A stretch of 64,000 nt of DNA from Stieleria marina (GTDB lineage Bacteria; Planctomycetota; Planctomycetia; Pirellulales; Pirellulaceae). Below, in pieces: positions 55,449-64,000 of this stretch (its first letter is position 1; the number at the start of each line of letters is the position of its first letter). Where the stretch lies: the NCBI GenBank assembly GCA_007741555.1, contig CP036526.1, positions 3,162,001-3,226,000 on the forward strand. Reading direction: 5' to 3'. The notes under the pieces are model-generated. The model searched no databases, was not told the DNA's origin, and saw only the letters and a program-made list of their open reading frames with translations. A program made the position numbers and the translations under genes.

Positions 55449-56351
55449 AACTTTCGCGGCTGTTTCGATGCCGTAGGCCGAAAGCGTTTCGCGCAGTTTT
55501 TCGGCTTCTGGAGTTTCCAGTGCCGTCATTGGCAAGCGTAATTCGCCCGTGTCGCGGCCGACCATCGCCATAGCTGCTTTGAGCGGAATGGGGTTCGTTG
55601 CCAGGCCCAGCATGTTTTGACAGAGCTTGAACAGTTTGTGGTGCATCGCCATCGCTTCGGCCATATCGCCTTCTTTGGCAGCACGGACCAAATTGATCAT
55701 GTCGGTCGGCACCAAGTTGCCGGCCACTGACACGACGCCTTCGGCACCGACGCTCATCATCGGCAGCGTCAGCGAATCGTCACCGCTAAGCACGGTCAGG
55801 TCGGTGGTGCCAACGATGGCACTGCATTGGTCCAGTTTTCCGGTCGCTTCTTTGACCATTGTGATGCCGTCGATTTCCGACAGTCGCTGAATCGTTCCGA
55901 CTTCGATTTCTTTGCCGCAGCGTCCTGGAATGTTATAGACACAGACTGGGATGTCGACGTGTTCAGCAACCGCTTTGAAATGCTGAAAGAAACCTTCCTG
56001 AGTAGGCTTGTTGTAGTAGGGAGCGACTTGAAGCGTTGCATCGGCGCCTTCATCGGCAGCCCGCTTGGTCAATCGCAACGCTTCTGCCGTGCTGTTGCTG
56101 CCGGTGCCGGCCATGACCTTCACGCGTCCGGCCACAATTTGAATGACTTCCGAGATCAGTCGGTCGTGTTCGTCGTGCGAAAGCGTCGGAGATTCACCCG
56201 TCGTTCCAGCGGGAACCAAGCAGGTAGTGCCCGAGTCGATCTGAAATTCGATTTGCTCGCGGAGGCGTCCATAGTCGACTTCACCATCGGCAAACGGAGT
56301 GATGATGGCTACCGACAGACCGGCATAATCTGAACCTTTGCGTTGCGGCAT
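55446..56351 (-). CDS. dapA: 4-hydroxy-tetrahydrodipicolinate synthase
   Basis: A 301-residue TIM-barrel Schiff-base lyase. It condenses pyruvate and aspartate semialdehyde in the lysine/diaminopimelate pathway. Key residues fit the family: G-T-T-G-E (Thr50, Thr51), Tyr139 in V-Y-N-I-P-G-R (proton relay), and the Schiff-base Lys167 in M-V-K-E-A-T-G. These are each offset by six from E. coli numbering (Tyr133, Lys161), so no insertion precedes them. The ATG at 56351 is chosen because the conserved N-terminus starts there; a longer frame to 56543 has no similarity. Close relatives include N-acetylneuraminate lyase, but the motif G-T-T-G-E-S-P-T-L favours DapA. It converges on the VWA gene. Confidence 0.92.
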   Translation of the reverse strand: MPQRKGSDYAGLSVAIITPFADGEVDYGRLREQIEFQIDSGTTCLVPAGTTGESPTLSHDEHDRLISEVIQIVAGRVKVMAGTGSNSTAEALRLTKRAADEGADATLQVAPYYNKPTQEGFFQHFKAVAEHVDIPVCVYNIPGRCGKEIEVGTIQRLSEIDGITMVKEATGKLDQCSAIVGTTDLTVLSGDDSLTLPMMSVGAEGVVSVAGNLVPTDMINLVRAAKEGDMAEAMAMHHKLFKLCQNMLGLATNPIPLKAAMAMVGRDTGELRLPMTALETPEAEKLRETLSAYGIETAAKV

Positions 56352-56964
56352 GGAGATACTCAAGAAACTGGTTGGATCGAAGGAAACGAGTGGCGAAAAG
56401 TCTTGGCGATCGTCGCGCGTGAGCGGAGTGAAATGGGGGGTTGCAACCTGTCCGGTTGGAACCGACAAACTGGACGCTTGTCCCACCAAATTGCGGTGGC
56501 CGATCGGCTGCCAAGACGAAATGATTCGCAGCGAGTTTATCAAGTCAAGTCAAAACACGATAGCAACTAAATCCGCGGTCCAAACGGATCACTGGGCTAG
56601 CCTGGCCAAAGTCGCCAGAATTAATTTCCCAATCCGCAAATCTCGCCACCGGCTGCGTTCGATTGGGACCGTCTAATGCCGCCGAGACGATCGCAGCGGG
56701 GGAGATCAGCCAAGTCCACGGTCGAAAGAAAACCGGGGGGCGCGGCGTCTGATTGGGACGCCGAAGCAGAAGCGTGCCGCCCTGCATTCTCAGGCGGACA
56801 CCTGTTGGCAGGTCGCTGTTGAGAGATCGCGGGAGGGCCGATAACTGTGTGTTTCGCGATCGTGATTCGCACACGGTTTCGGCCGGTGTCGTCTATTCAG
56901 GCAAATGCCCTGGCAGCAAGTGCATGGACAGCAAGTGCATGAACAGCAACTACCTGGATATCAG
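56352..56964. other. Spacer with short tandem repeat
   Basis: About 610 bases between dapA and the BON gene, both on the minus strand. It contains the repeat at 56914-56950. Open frames on either strand have no recognisable content. The dapA promoter should lie near 56360-56500. Confidence 0.4.
56914..56950. repeat. 15-bp tandem repeat, 2.4 copies
   Basis: CAGCAAGTGCATGGA (56914-56928), CAGCAAGTGCATGAA (56929-56943), then CAGCAAC. It is just past the end of the BON gene. Confidence 0.75.
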
Positions 56965-57198
56965 CTACGCAGATACTTGGACGCAGTTGTTCACTCGAGC
57001 TAGCACTCCGGCTTGGCGGATCGTCGGCAACAACTGTCGCTTGAGTTCTTCGGACGGCAGGTGGCCACGCAGCACGACGGCTGCGTTTTCAACCGTGACT
57101 TGCAGAGCGGATGCGTAGGATCGCAAATGATCATTGACGCTGATCATCCTTCGGATCCGCTGCACCATGCGGGATTCACGTTGTTCTTGGTCGCTCAT
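56965..57198 (-). CDS. BON-domain protein
   Basis: A 77-residue protein that is almost entirely one BON domain: I-R-R-M-I-S-V-N-D-H-L-R-S-Y-A-S-A-L-Q-V (shown partly), then G-H-L-P-S-E-E-L-K-R-Q-L-L-P-T-I-R-Q-A-G-V-L-A-R-V-N-N. BON domains often bind phospholipid membranes and occur in exported proteins, but here no signal peptide is visible, so it would be cytoplasmic. The ATG at 57198 has AGGAG 10 bases upstream. The next Met upstream (57285) would give 106 residues with an acidic extension; I cannot exclude it. Function unknown. Confidence 0.7.
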   Translation of the reverse strand: MSDQEQRESRMVQRIRRMISVNDHLRSYASALQVTVENAAVVLRGHLPSEELKRQLLPTIRQAGVLARVNNCVQVSA

Positions 57199-57543
57199 TA
57201 CGGCCGACTCCTGATGGGGCAAATGAATGACTTGGTCGATTTCGTCTCCATTAGTTAAAGCGGAAAAGGAGGGTGATTGTGTCATCAAAAAATCCCAAGT
57301 TTGCGACAAAACTCTGGTGAAGATCATTCGCTCGCTTCGCCGGCAATCTGATTTCGATGGCGTTCGTGAAATCGAGCATTGAAGTGTGCCCCAGCACATA
57401 CGCTGTGCAGCCTTAGGATTGCCGCCGACGTCGTGAATCGGACAATTGCCGCCAAAACGGCGATCAGTCGCGACGGTTGCGTCAGTTATCGCAAGCCAAT
57501 TCGCGTAAACCGTCATCACCCCGATTTTACTTGCTGCGACGCG
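57199..57543. other. Spacer before BON gene
   Basis: About 345 bases between the BON gene and the DUF1501 gene. The BON frame stays open upstream to 57519, but only from 57285 does it look possibly coding. No terminator or RNA is recognised. Confidence 0.35.
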
Positions 57544-58962
57544 CTACGCCAAAATATCGTCGATGATGCGGCCGTGGACATCCGTCAAACGAAAATCGCG
57601 GCTCGAATACCGGTAAGTCAATTCTTTGTGATCGAACCCCATCTGGTGCAAAATTGTGGCGTGCAGATCGTGCAGCGAGACCGGATTTTCCACGACCTTC
57701 ATCCCTAGTTCATCGGTCGCTCCGTACGTCGTCCCACCGCGAACACCCCCGCCAGCCATCCAGATCGTGTAGCCATCGATGTGGTGATCACGCCCCACCG
57801 TGGCCGGATTCTTGACCTTTTGCACCGTCGGCGTCCGTCCCATTTCGCCGCCCCAGATGACCAACGTGTCTTTCAGCATGCCGCGTTGTTTCAAATCTTT
57901 CAGCAATGCTGCGATGGGGCGATCAGATTCGGAAGTCAATCGTTTGATGTTTTTGACGATCGATCCGTGGTTATCCCAAGGTTGGCCGGCACCATGATAA
58001 CACTGGATATAGCGGACACCGCGCTCGGCCAGGCGACGGGCAATCAGCAGGTTGCGACCTTGGATGGTATCCCCGTAGTCGTCCAGCACATGCTGCGGTT
58101 CGCTGGCCAAATCAAACGCATCGGTCCCGGCCGACTGCATGCGAAACGCCAGTTCCATCGAATGAATGCGACTTTCCAGCCGCTGGTCGCCTGGACGCAA
58201 TGTCGCGTGACGTTGATTCAAAAATTGAGTCAGCTGGACTTGAGCTCGCTGGGTACCGACCCGAACATCGCTGCGAGTCAGGTTGGGAACCAGTTGCCCA
58301 CCGCGGGCTTCGGTATCAATGTGCGTTCCCTGGTAAACGCCAGGCATGAACGCGCTGGTCCAGTTCCGTGATTGCGCCGTGGGCAGCCCGCGAGGACACA
58401 AGACGACAAAGCCGGGCAGTTCATCGCTTTCGTTTCCAAGTCCATACAACAACCATGACCCGAGGCTTGGACGTGCAAGCGTCGAGTGGCCGCAGTTGGT
58501 TAGCAGTAGTCCTGGTGTGTGGTTTGCGATTTCGCCTTGCATCGATCGGACGACACAGAGTTCATCGGCGTGCTTTGCGACGTTTGGAAACAGTTCGCTC
58601 ACGTTCAGTCCGCTTTGTCCTTGACGCGCAAACTGAAACGGCGACCCAAAAATATGACCGGCGCGTTTTCGTTGTACTGGTTGAAGCGTTTTTTTGATCG
58701 ACTCTGGCAGCTCCTGCCCATCCAGCCGGCTAAGCTCGGGTTTGGGGTCAAACGTGTCCATCTGGGATGGCCCACCATTCATAAACAAGTGAATGATGCG
58801 TTTTGCTTTGGCTGGAAAGGGCGGCTGCCGCTGAGCCAGTGGCGATTCGTCGACTGCACGCTCCGCCGCTTGCGAGGCAGTCGATCGTCCGACCAAGGAA
58901 GCCAGCGCCAGCGAGCCCAACGAAGTCGATTGCAAGAAAGATTTGCGAGAGAATTGATTCAC
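57544..58962 (-). CDS. DUF1501 family exported protein
   Basis: A 472-residue protein of the DUF1501 family, widespread in planctomycetes and always found next to DUF1549/DUF1553 proteins. It starts with a Tat-like or Sec signal region (S-R-K-S-F-L-Q-S-T-S-L-G) and shows the sulfatase-like core: I-H-L-F-M-N-G-G-P-S-Q-M-D-T-F-D-P-K-P, N-H-T-P-G, and W-G-G-E-M-G-R-T-P, then G-R-D-H-H. Metal-binding acids are expected in these motifs. Function unproved. The GTG at 58962 is favoured by AGGA 9 bases upstream; the frame stays open to a TTG at 58983. It starts 21 bases after the DUF1549 gene ends on the same strand, an operon. Confidence 0.93.
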   Translation of the reverse strand: MNQFSRKSFLQSTSLGSLALASLVGRSTASQAAERAVDESPLAQRQPPFPAKAKRIIHLFMNGGPSQMDTFDPKPELSRLDGQELPESIKKTLQPVQRKRAGHIFGSPFQFARQGQSGLNVSELFPNVAKHADELCVVRSMQGEIANHTPGLLLTNCGHSTLARPSLGSWLLYGLGNESDELPGFVVLCPRGLPTAQSRNWTSAFMPGVYQGTHIDTEARGGQLVPNLTRSDVRVGTQRAQVQLTQFLNQRHATLRPGDQRLESRIHSMELAFRMQSAGTDAFDLASEPQHVLDDYGDTIQGRNLLIARRLAERGVRYIQCYHGAGQPWDNHGSIVKNIKRLTSESDRPIAALLKDLKQRGMLKDTLVIWGGEMGRTPTVQKVKNPATVGRDHHIDGYTIWMAGGGVRGGTTYGATDELGMKVVENPVSLHDLHATILHQMGFDHKELTYRYSSRDFRLTDVHGRIIDDILA

Positions 58963-58983
58963 AGCTTTGTGTCCTGGTGGCAA

Positions 58984-61419
58984 CTAATCCAAGTACTGAA
59001 ATTCATTGCTCATCACCAATGATTGAGCAACCAACGGCCAAGGATCATTCTTGAATCGATTCGGGTTCTTATTCGCTGCAACGATCCTTTGCTGGAACTC
59101 AACAAAGCGGCTTACACGAGTCCGTTCGTTATTGGCGGGGGATCGTTGCAAAATTTTGTCAAACAAAAAGTCAATCTTCTGATCATCCGCACTGAGTTGT
59201 GTGAACCGGTCGGACTGCACAAGTTGCTGCATTTGGTCGCTAACGAACGGCGAATTCATTAGGAATAACGCCTGGGGCGCGACGATGCTTTCCCCGCGCG
59301 TCGGCTGTGTTTGCATGGGAGATGGAAAATCAAATGCCCGCAGCGTGGGATCCAAATTAAATCGATTGATGTACCCATAGATCGTCCGCCGCCGCGCGTA
59401 GTTCTTCGCTCCCGCTTTCGCTGGCCAAAGTTGTTCAGCATGCCCACCCAGGCTCTGATCAAGTTGGCCGCTTACGGCTAGAACGCTGTCGCGAATCGCT
59501 TCGATACTGAGGTGTCTGCGATTGGCACGCCACAGATATCGATTGGTTGGGTCGATGCCTTCGCGTTCCGTGCAGCTGACGTTGGGGCCGCGGCCCGTCG
59601 TTGCACAAATGCTTTGCGCAAAAGTTTCACTCGTAACGATTTGTCGTACCAATCGTTTGGTGGACCATCCGCTGCGAACAAAATCGGCAGCCAGATAATC
59701 CAGCAATTCGGGGTGAGTGGGAGGTGATCCTTGCAGTCCGAAATCTGACGGGGTGTCCACCAAGTGCGAACCGATCAGCCAACCCCAAATGCGATTGACA
59801 TAAACTCGGGCCGTCAGCGGGTTCTCTGGATTTGCGATTCGATTGACTAATTCCAGCCGACCGCTGTTGTCAGAATCAAACGGTCGTTGCTCAGGTTCCA
59901 GGACTTTTAGAAATCTTGCCGGCGAATCTTCACCGCGAGCTCGTGCGTCACCTCGAATATGAACAAACGATCGGGGACGTTTCTTCTTTTCACGAACCAC
60001 CATCGACCGCGCAGGCGCGCCGGGGTGAAACAGCAAAAGCTCGGCCAAGTCTGTCTCGCGAATCTTCTGTGCCACGGACCGATTGTTTCCTTTGGCTTTC
60101 TGGCCCTCCGCGTCGGCGATTTTTTTGTCGATCGTCGCTCGCTTCTTCCGATAGTCGGCCCGCTGTGACGGTGTCGCTTGGTAAGCAGCCAGGAGCGGTT
60201 GCTTTTTTTCGTCCAGTGGGTGAGGACGATCCAGCGAGCCAAAGACACCGCGAAGCGAATAATAATCGACCGTAGGTATTGGTTCGTATTTGTGATCATG
60301 GCATCGGGCACAAGCGACGGTCAGCCCAAGCAGTCCCCGGGTCGTCAAATCGATCCAGTCATCCAACGCTTCGCTGGCGGCGCGATTGGCATGTGGAGCC
60401 ACGCCCAAAAATCCCAAGGCTGCCATCTCAGGCGACTCTGGCTTGGCACCCAACAGATCGGCCGCAAACTGTTCCTTCAAAAATTTGTCGTACGGTTTGT
60501 CCTCGTTAAAGGCGTTGACGACATAGTCGCGGTAGCTGAACGCGAACGGAAAGTAGTGGGGCGTTTTTGTGTCAGCACGATACGCACTGTCGGTGTCCGC
60601 GTAACGCGTCACGTCCAACCACATGCGAGCGATATGCTGCCCAAAGGCGGGCGAATCAAGCAGCTGATCGACCGCTTGTTGGATCGCTGCGTCGCGGTCT
60701 TTGCCGATTGCTTGCTCAAATGTCTCGATCGCTTCCCGGCTAGGTGGCAATCCTGTCAGGACATAGTTAAGCCGGCGATAGAGTTCAGGTGAACGTGCGC
60801 GGTGCGATGGCTGCAATCCGTGCGGCTGCATTCTTGCGAACACAAACTGATCGATCGGTGCATCATTCCAGGTTACGTTTTGGTTCTGCGGTGGCTGCGG
60901 ATTCGTGACTGGTTGAAACGCCCAGTGCTGCTTAGATTTTTCAAAGATGAATGGCTGATCGCCCAATCGTGAAAACTCCGTCTCACCCATGTCTTCCAGC
61001 GGTCCGGGAGCACCTCCGGCGATCCATTGTTCAAGCAGCGCAATTGATTCTTCACTCAGCGGTTCATCCGGCGGCATTTGCAAATCGTCACGCTCATAGC
61101 GAACGGCGACCATTAGCAACGACGCGTCCGGCTCGCCGGGGATCACAGTTTTGTTGCTGTCGCCACCTTCGATCCATCCCGCCTGGCGATCAAGAAGCAG
61201 CCCGCCCTGCTGTTCGCCGGCGGTTTCGCTATGGCATTCGTAGCAATGCTGGACCAAGATCGGGCGGATACGTCGCTCAAAAAACTCCGCGCCCATTTTA
61301 TCCTGATTCTTTATCGCCGAGTTTGGTTCTTGGGCGGATAAAGGACCAGCCATCAGAAATGCGGCAGCTGTGTTAAGCAACAACAGCCACGTAGCGATGA
61401 AGTGAAAACGCGAACGCAT
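58984..61419 (-). CDS. PSCyt1-DUF1549-DUF1553 exported protein
   Basis: An 811-residue planctomycete-specific exported protein. The signal peptide is followed by a planctomycete cytochrome-c domain (about residues 45-140) with one haem site C-Y-E-C-H and a distal M-P-P-D-E, then DUF1549 (about 185-385; D-Q-F-V-F-A-R-M, F-G-Q-H-I-A-R-M-W-L-D-V-T-R-Y-A-D-T) and DUF1553 (about 500-790; R-L-E-L-V-N-R-I-A-N-P-E-N-P-L-T-A-R-V, R-R-L-S-I-E-A-I-R-D). Members are thought to act in polysaccharide metabolism in the periplasm, without biochemical proof. The ATG at 61419 has no clear binding site. It precedes the DUF1501 gene; the two families usually occur as this pair. Confidence 0.95.
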   Translation of the reverse strand: MRSRFHFIATWLLLLNTAAAFLMAGPLSAQEPNSAIKNQDKMGAEFFERRIRPILVQHCYECHSETAGEQQGGLLLDRQAGWIEGGDSNKTVIPGEPDASLLMVAVRYERDDLQMPPDEPLSEESIALLEQWIAGGAPGPLEDMGETEFSRLGDQPFIFEKSKQHWAFQPVTNPQPPQNQNVTWNDAPIDQFVFARMQPHGLQPSHRARSPELYRRLNYVLTGLPPSREAIETFEQAIGKDRDAAIQQAVDQLLDSPAFGQHIARMWLDVTRYADTDSAYRADTKTPHYFPFAFSYRDYVVNAFNEDKPYDKFLKEQFAADLLGAKPESPEMAALGFLGVAPHANRAASEALDDWIDLTTRGLLGLTVACARCHDHKYEPIPTVDYYSLRGVFGSLDRPHPLDEKKQPLLAAYQATPSQRADYRKKRATIDKKIADAEGQKAKGNNRSVAQKIRETDLAELLLFHPGAPARSMVVREKKKRPRSFVHIRGDARARGEDSPARFLKVLEPEQRPFDSDNSGRLELVNRIANPENPLTARVYVNRIWGWLIGSHLVDTPSDFGLQGSPPTHPELLDYLAADFVRSGWSTKRLVRQIVTSETFAQSICATTGRGPNVSCTEREGIDPTNRYLWRANRRHLSIEAIRDSVLAVSGQLDQSLGGHAEQLWPAKAGAKNYARRRTIYGYINRFNLDPTLRAFDFPSPMQTQPTRGESIVAPQALFLMNSPFVSDQMQQLVQSDRFTQLSADDQKIDFLFDKILQRSPANNERTRVSRFVEFQQRIVAANKNPNRFKNDPWPLVAQSLVMSNEFQYLD

Positions 61420-61756
61420 ATTCGTTGATCGGGGCGACGAGGTGAGAATGTGTCGAGGCGGGGCTCTTGCGAGCTATTATGGCGGAGTGTCGGGAGCTAG
61501 TTGGGTGGGGACTCTCGCCATTAGTGTAACGAATCCAGTGTAGTGCAAATTTGACAGACTACGAATCAATATCCCTGCAGGGTGCTGTTCGCCGAACGTT
61601 CCTTTGGGAGCTCTTCAGCTGCTGGGGAGCGCAAATGAGCATTGGAAGGCGGCAACGTGTCCGTGAGGGCGACGGATTGACGCCGGGTGTTGGCGATGGC
61701 ATTGCGAATCTAAACTGCGTTTTTCTGATTCGGACGCGATGCAGATATACTCCGCC
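61420..61756. other. Divergent spacer before glnE
   Basis: About 335 bases between the PSCyt gene (minus) and glnE (plus). A plus frame is open from 61551 but does not match GlnE. No RNA, operator or terminator is recognised. Confidence 0.4.
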
Positions 61757-64000
61757 ATGGATTCCGCTGAAAACGAACCGTCTTCCGAACCCCAGGCTGG
61801 CGCGGATGCTCTCGAATGGCTTGACGACGTTGGTTTTCGTCGTATCGATCAAGCAGGCGAGTATTGGCTGGCGATCTTCCGCTGCGGCGTGTCGGCTGAT
61901 TTGCTCGATACGCTGCGCCGACGATTGCAGGATCACTTTGGCGATTTCGACGACCCCGATGCGGTGCTGGAGAACCTGAGTGGGTTTGTGGTTGCCAGCC
62001 GAAGTCCGATCGCACTTCTGGCGTTGTTCGAACGCGACGAATCCGCGTTGTTATCCTTGCTGCATGTGTTTGCCACCAGTCAAACGTTGTCGCAGTTTTT
62101 GATTGATGACCCTGAGGGGTTCGATCTGATGCGTGCCAGCGACGGACTGCCTGCGCAACGACGTTTTTTGGTGGACGAATTGGTCGCCGAGATGCGGACA
62201 GTGGAAGATCGCCCGCGTGCAGCAAAGACGATTAAGAGTTTTGTGCATCGCGAACTGGTGCGAATCGCGTACGGCGAATTTGTTCGGAACATGTCGCCTG
62301 ACCAAACGGGACGGCAATTGGCTTGGGTTGCCGATGCGGCCATCGAATCCGCACTGGAGTTTGCGAGCCGGGATTGTCAATCAAGACTGGGGCAACCGCA
62401 GCGAAGTGACGGAGGGATTCCGAGAGTCACTGTGCTCGGACTATCAAACTACGGCGGGCTGGAACTGAATTATGCGGCACGATTGGATGTCGTCTTTCTT
62501 TACGACGCGATCGATGAAAAGAATCCTTCGCATCAAGCTTACTACCGCGAACTGACGGAGTTGACGATCGAATTGGTTGGCGGACCGATGGACCCCACAG
62601 CAACGGATGAGCCTTGTCTCGGATTTGGTTGCCATTTGACAAGCGGACCGCATGGCAATCAGTCGCTAATTTGCAGTGTTGGCGAAGCCGTCGACGAGCT
62701 GGAGTCCAGAAATCGTACTTGGCAGCGGATGGCATTTGCCAAAGGACGCGTGGTCGCTGGCGATGAAGATGTCGGCACGGCGTTTTTACAACGTGCTCAG
62801 CCATGGATCTATCATCGATTTATCAGCCACAGTGATTTTGACGACGTACGGGTTCTTCGTCATAAGCTTGAGCGGCGAACGTCAAAATCGACTGGGGGAA
62901 AATCGTCTGCGGATGGCCAACCGTCAGCACGCCAAAGCCATGACGTATTGCGTACCGCTGGTGGCCGCCGTGACATTGAATTGACAGTTCAGTTTTTGCA
63001 ACTCTTGCACGGCGCAGAATGTCCGTCCGTTCGTGAAGCAAACACAACCGACGCTCTGATCGCTTTGGAAAAAGAAGGCTGTCTGCTTCATGCCGAATCC
63101 GAACTGCTGACGATTAACTACGCTCGCTTGTGCCGTTTGCATCATCAACTGTCGGTCATGTTTGGCAAAGACACCTCTGTCTTGCCAAACGACGAAACCA
63201 TGTTTCGGCATCTTGCTTGGCGTTTGGGCATGCGGTTGGAAGACCGTCCCGTTGGCGACGGCGAGAGATTTCGCAAGCAATTGGACGATGCTTTTGAGAT
63301 GAATGGCACCGTGATCAATCACTTGATGATCGACGCTCCCAGTGTTGAGACATTGGACTCCAACGGGGAGCGGGTACGGCAGTCGATAGAGACGGAGTTG
63401 TTGTTAGACGTCGATGCGAGTGACGAACTGATTGCTGCAACGTTGAAGCAGCACGGAATCAATGACCCGCGAGGCGCGATGGAAAATCTGCGGGCGCTGA
63501 GTGTCGAATCCGTGCGTTTTCTTTCGCCACGTCGGTGCCGTCATTTTTTGGCTGCGATCGCCCCCAGTTTATTGACTCAGATCGCCAAGACGCCTTTTCC
63601 GGATCAAACTTTGCGTTCGCTGGTCGACGTCACTGATTCTCTGGGGGCAAAAGCCACGCTCTGGGAATTGCTGGGTGCCAATCCGCCCACGATGGATTTG
63701 ATGGTTCGTCTATGTGCGTCGGCCGAATACTTGCGGCGTATCTTGATCGAGAACCCGGGGATGATCGATGAACTGATCGATTCACTTCTGATGAACCGTT
63801 TGCCATCGGGCGACCGGCTGGACGCGCAGTCGATCGAACTGTGCCGTGGCGCTGATGAAGTGGATCTGATTTTGAAAGGGTTCAAGAATAGCGCGCACCT
63901 GACGATTGGCGTTCGCGATATTTTGAACAAAGAATCGATCGAATCGACTCATCAAGCGTTGTCCGATACAGCCGAGGCGGTTGTGCGGCGTGTGATCGAA
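61757..64000 (+). CDS. glnE: Glutamine synthetase adenylyltransferase/adenylyl-removase, partial
   Basis: The first 748 codons of a GlnE protein; the gene continues past the window. It modifies glutamine synthetase by adding or removing AMP in answer to nitrogen state. Seen: G-G-L-E-L-N-Y-A-A-R-L-D-V-V-F-L-Y-D (about residues 230-248) at the N-terminal nucleotidyltransferase site, R-A-Q-P-W-I-Y-H-R-F, then R-D-I-E-L-T-V-Q-F-L-Q-L-L-H-G. Most GlnE proteins have S-S-D-I-D-L; here the first metal-binding Asp is Arg242, only Asp244 remains. So the removase half is probably inactive. The C-terminal adenylylating domain starts near the window end. ATG at 61757; an in-frame ATG at 61739 is possible. 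No binding site is clear. Confidence 0.88.
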   Translation, partial: MDSAENEPSSEPQAGADALEWLDDVGFRRIDQAGEYWLAIFRCGVSADLLDTLRRRLQDHFGDFDDPDAVLENLSGFVVASRSPIALLALFERDESALLSLLHVFATSQTLSQFLIDDPEGFDLMRASDGLPAQRRFLVDELVAEMRTVEDRPRAAKTIKSFVHRELVRIAYGEFVRNMSPDQTGRQLAWVADAAIESALEFASRDCQSRLGQPQRSDGGIPRVTVLGLSNYGGLELNYAARLDVVFLYDAIDEKNPSHQAYYRELTELTIELVGGPMDPTATDEPCLGFGCHLTSGPHGNQSLICSVGEAVDELESRNRTWQRMAFAKGRVVAGDEDVGTAFLQRAQPWIYHRFISHSDFDDVRVLRHKLERRTSKSTGGKSSADGQPSARQSHDVLRTAGGRRDIELTVQFLQLLHGAECPSVREANTTDALIALEKEGCLLHAESELLTINYARLCRLHHQLSVMFGKDTSVLPNDETMFRHLAWRLGMRLEDRPVGDGERFRKQLDDAFEMNGTVINHLMIDAPSVETLDSNGERVRQSIETELLLDVDASDELIAATLKQHGINDPRGAMENLRALSVESVRFLSPRRCRHFLAAIAPSLLTQIAKTPFPDQTLRSLVDVTDSLGAKATLWELLGANPPTMDLMVRLCASAEYLRRILIENPGMIDELIDSLLMNRLPSGDRLDAQSIELCRGADEVDLILKGFKNSAHLTIGVRDILNKESIESTHQALSDTAEAVVRRVIE

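Noticed and set aside
1-64000. CRISPR array, prophage, transposase or integrase
   Set aside because: None found. The tandem repeats are short, have no regular spacers and no cas or phage genes are nearby; the DUF1281-like domain alone is not enough to call a prophage.

Overview
The window reads as the chromosome of a planctomycete of the Pirellulales (Rhodopirellula-like) type. The evidence is the set of planctomycete hallmark families: sulfatases with attached DUF1080 domains, a cytochrome-c/DUF1549/DUF1553 protein followed by a DUF1501 protein, PhoD-like phosphatases, an ECF sigma factor next to a large membrane Ser/Thr kinase, DUF6655, DUF6868 and DUF4272 proteins, and many small lipoproteins. 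Genes lie on both strands in short operons with wide spacers. I found no rRNA, tRNA, CRISPR array, integrase or transposase, so this looks like ordinary core chromosome and not a mobile island.

Layout. 1-10.5 kb: a DUF1281/YubB-like + DUF1569 fusion, a very large enzyme with all the active-site motifs of PEP carboxykinase (probably the pyrophosphate-dependent type), rsmE, an ExeA-like protein with ruined Walker motifs, scpB, a short-chain dehydrogenase and a DUF6655 lipoprotein. 10.5-20.5 kb: a palindromic spacer element, an HU-type protein, a tiny lipoprotein, then on the minus strand sulfatase-DUF1080, ECF sigma factor and Ser/Thr kinase, DUF6868, DUF4272 and a one-haem membrane protein. 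20.5-36 kb: mostly plus-strand exported proteins (Tat PhoD phosphatase, double DUF1080, arylsulfatase, lipoproteins, a second PhoD) with ispG among them. 36-44 kb: an EF-hand Gly-rich protein, a membrane-anchored helix-hairpin-helix protein, two tandem metallophosphoesterases, tsaB and a parvulin isomerase. 44-49.5 kb: korA-korB, then cysK, then an e(P4)-like phosphatase. 49.5-64 kb: a large transmembrane protein divergent from a DUF58-VWA pair, dapA, a BON protein, the PSCyt/DUF1549/DUF1553-DUF1501 pair, and the first 748 codons of glnE.

Working together. KorAB and the PEPCK-like enzyme both sit around the PEP/TCA node. IspG also needs low-potential electrons, which KorAB could supply as reduced ferredoxin. 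The sulfatases, DUF1080 proteins and DUF1549/DUF1501 pair form the polysaccharide-degrading exported repertoire. The sigma factor and kinase are probably one regulatory unit, because the kinase begins with an H-x3-C-x2-C motif of the zinc anti-sigma type.

Most notable points: the PEPCK-like giant, the DUF1281-DUF1569 fusion, two nucleotide-handling proteins with lost catalytic residues (ExeA-like and GlnE N-terminal domain), and several strong unexplained palindromes and repeats between genes. All family calls were made by reading the sequence. No database search was run.
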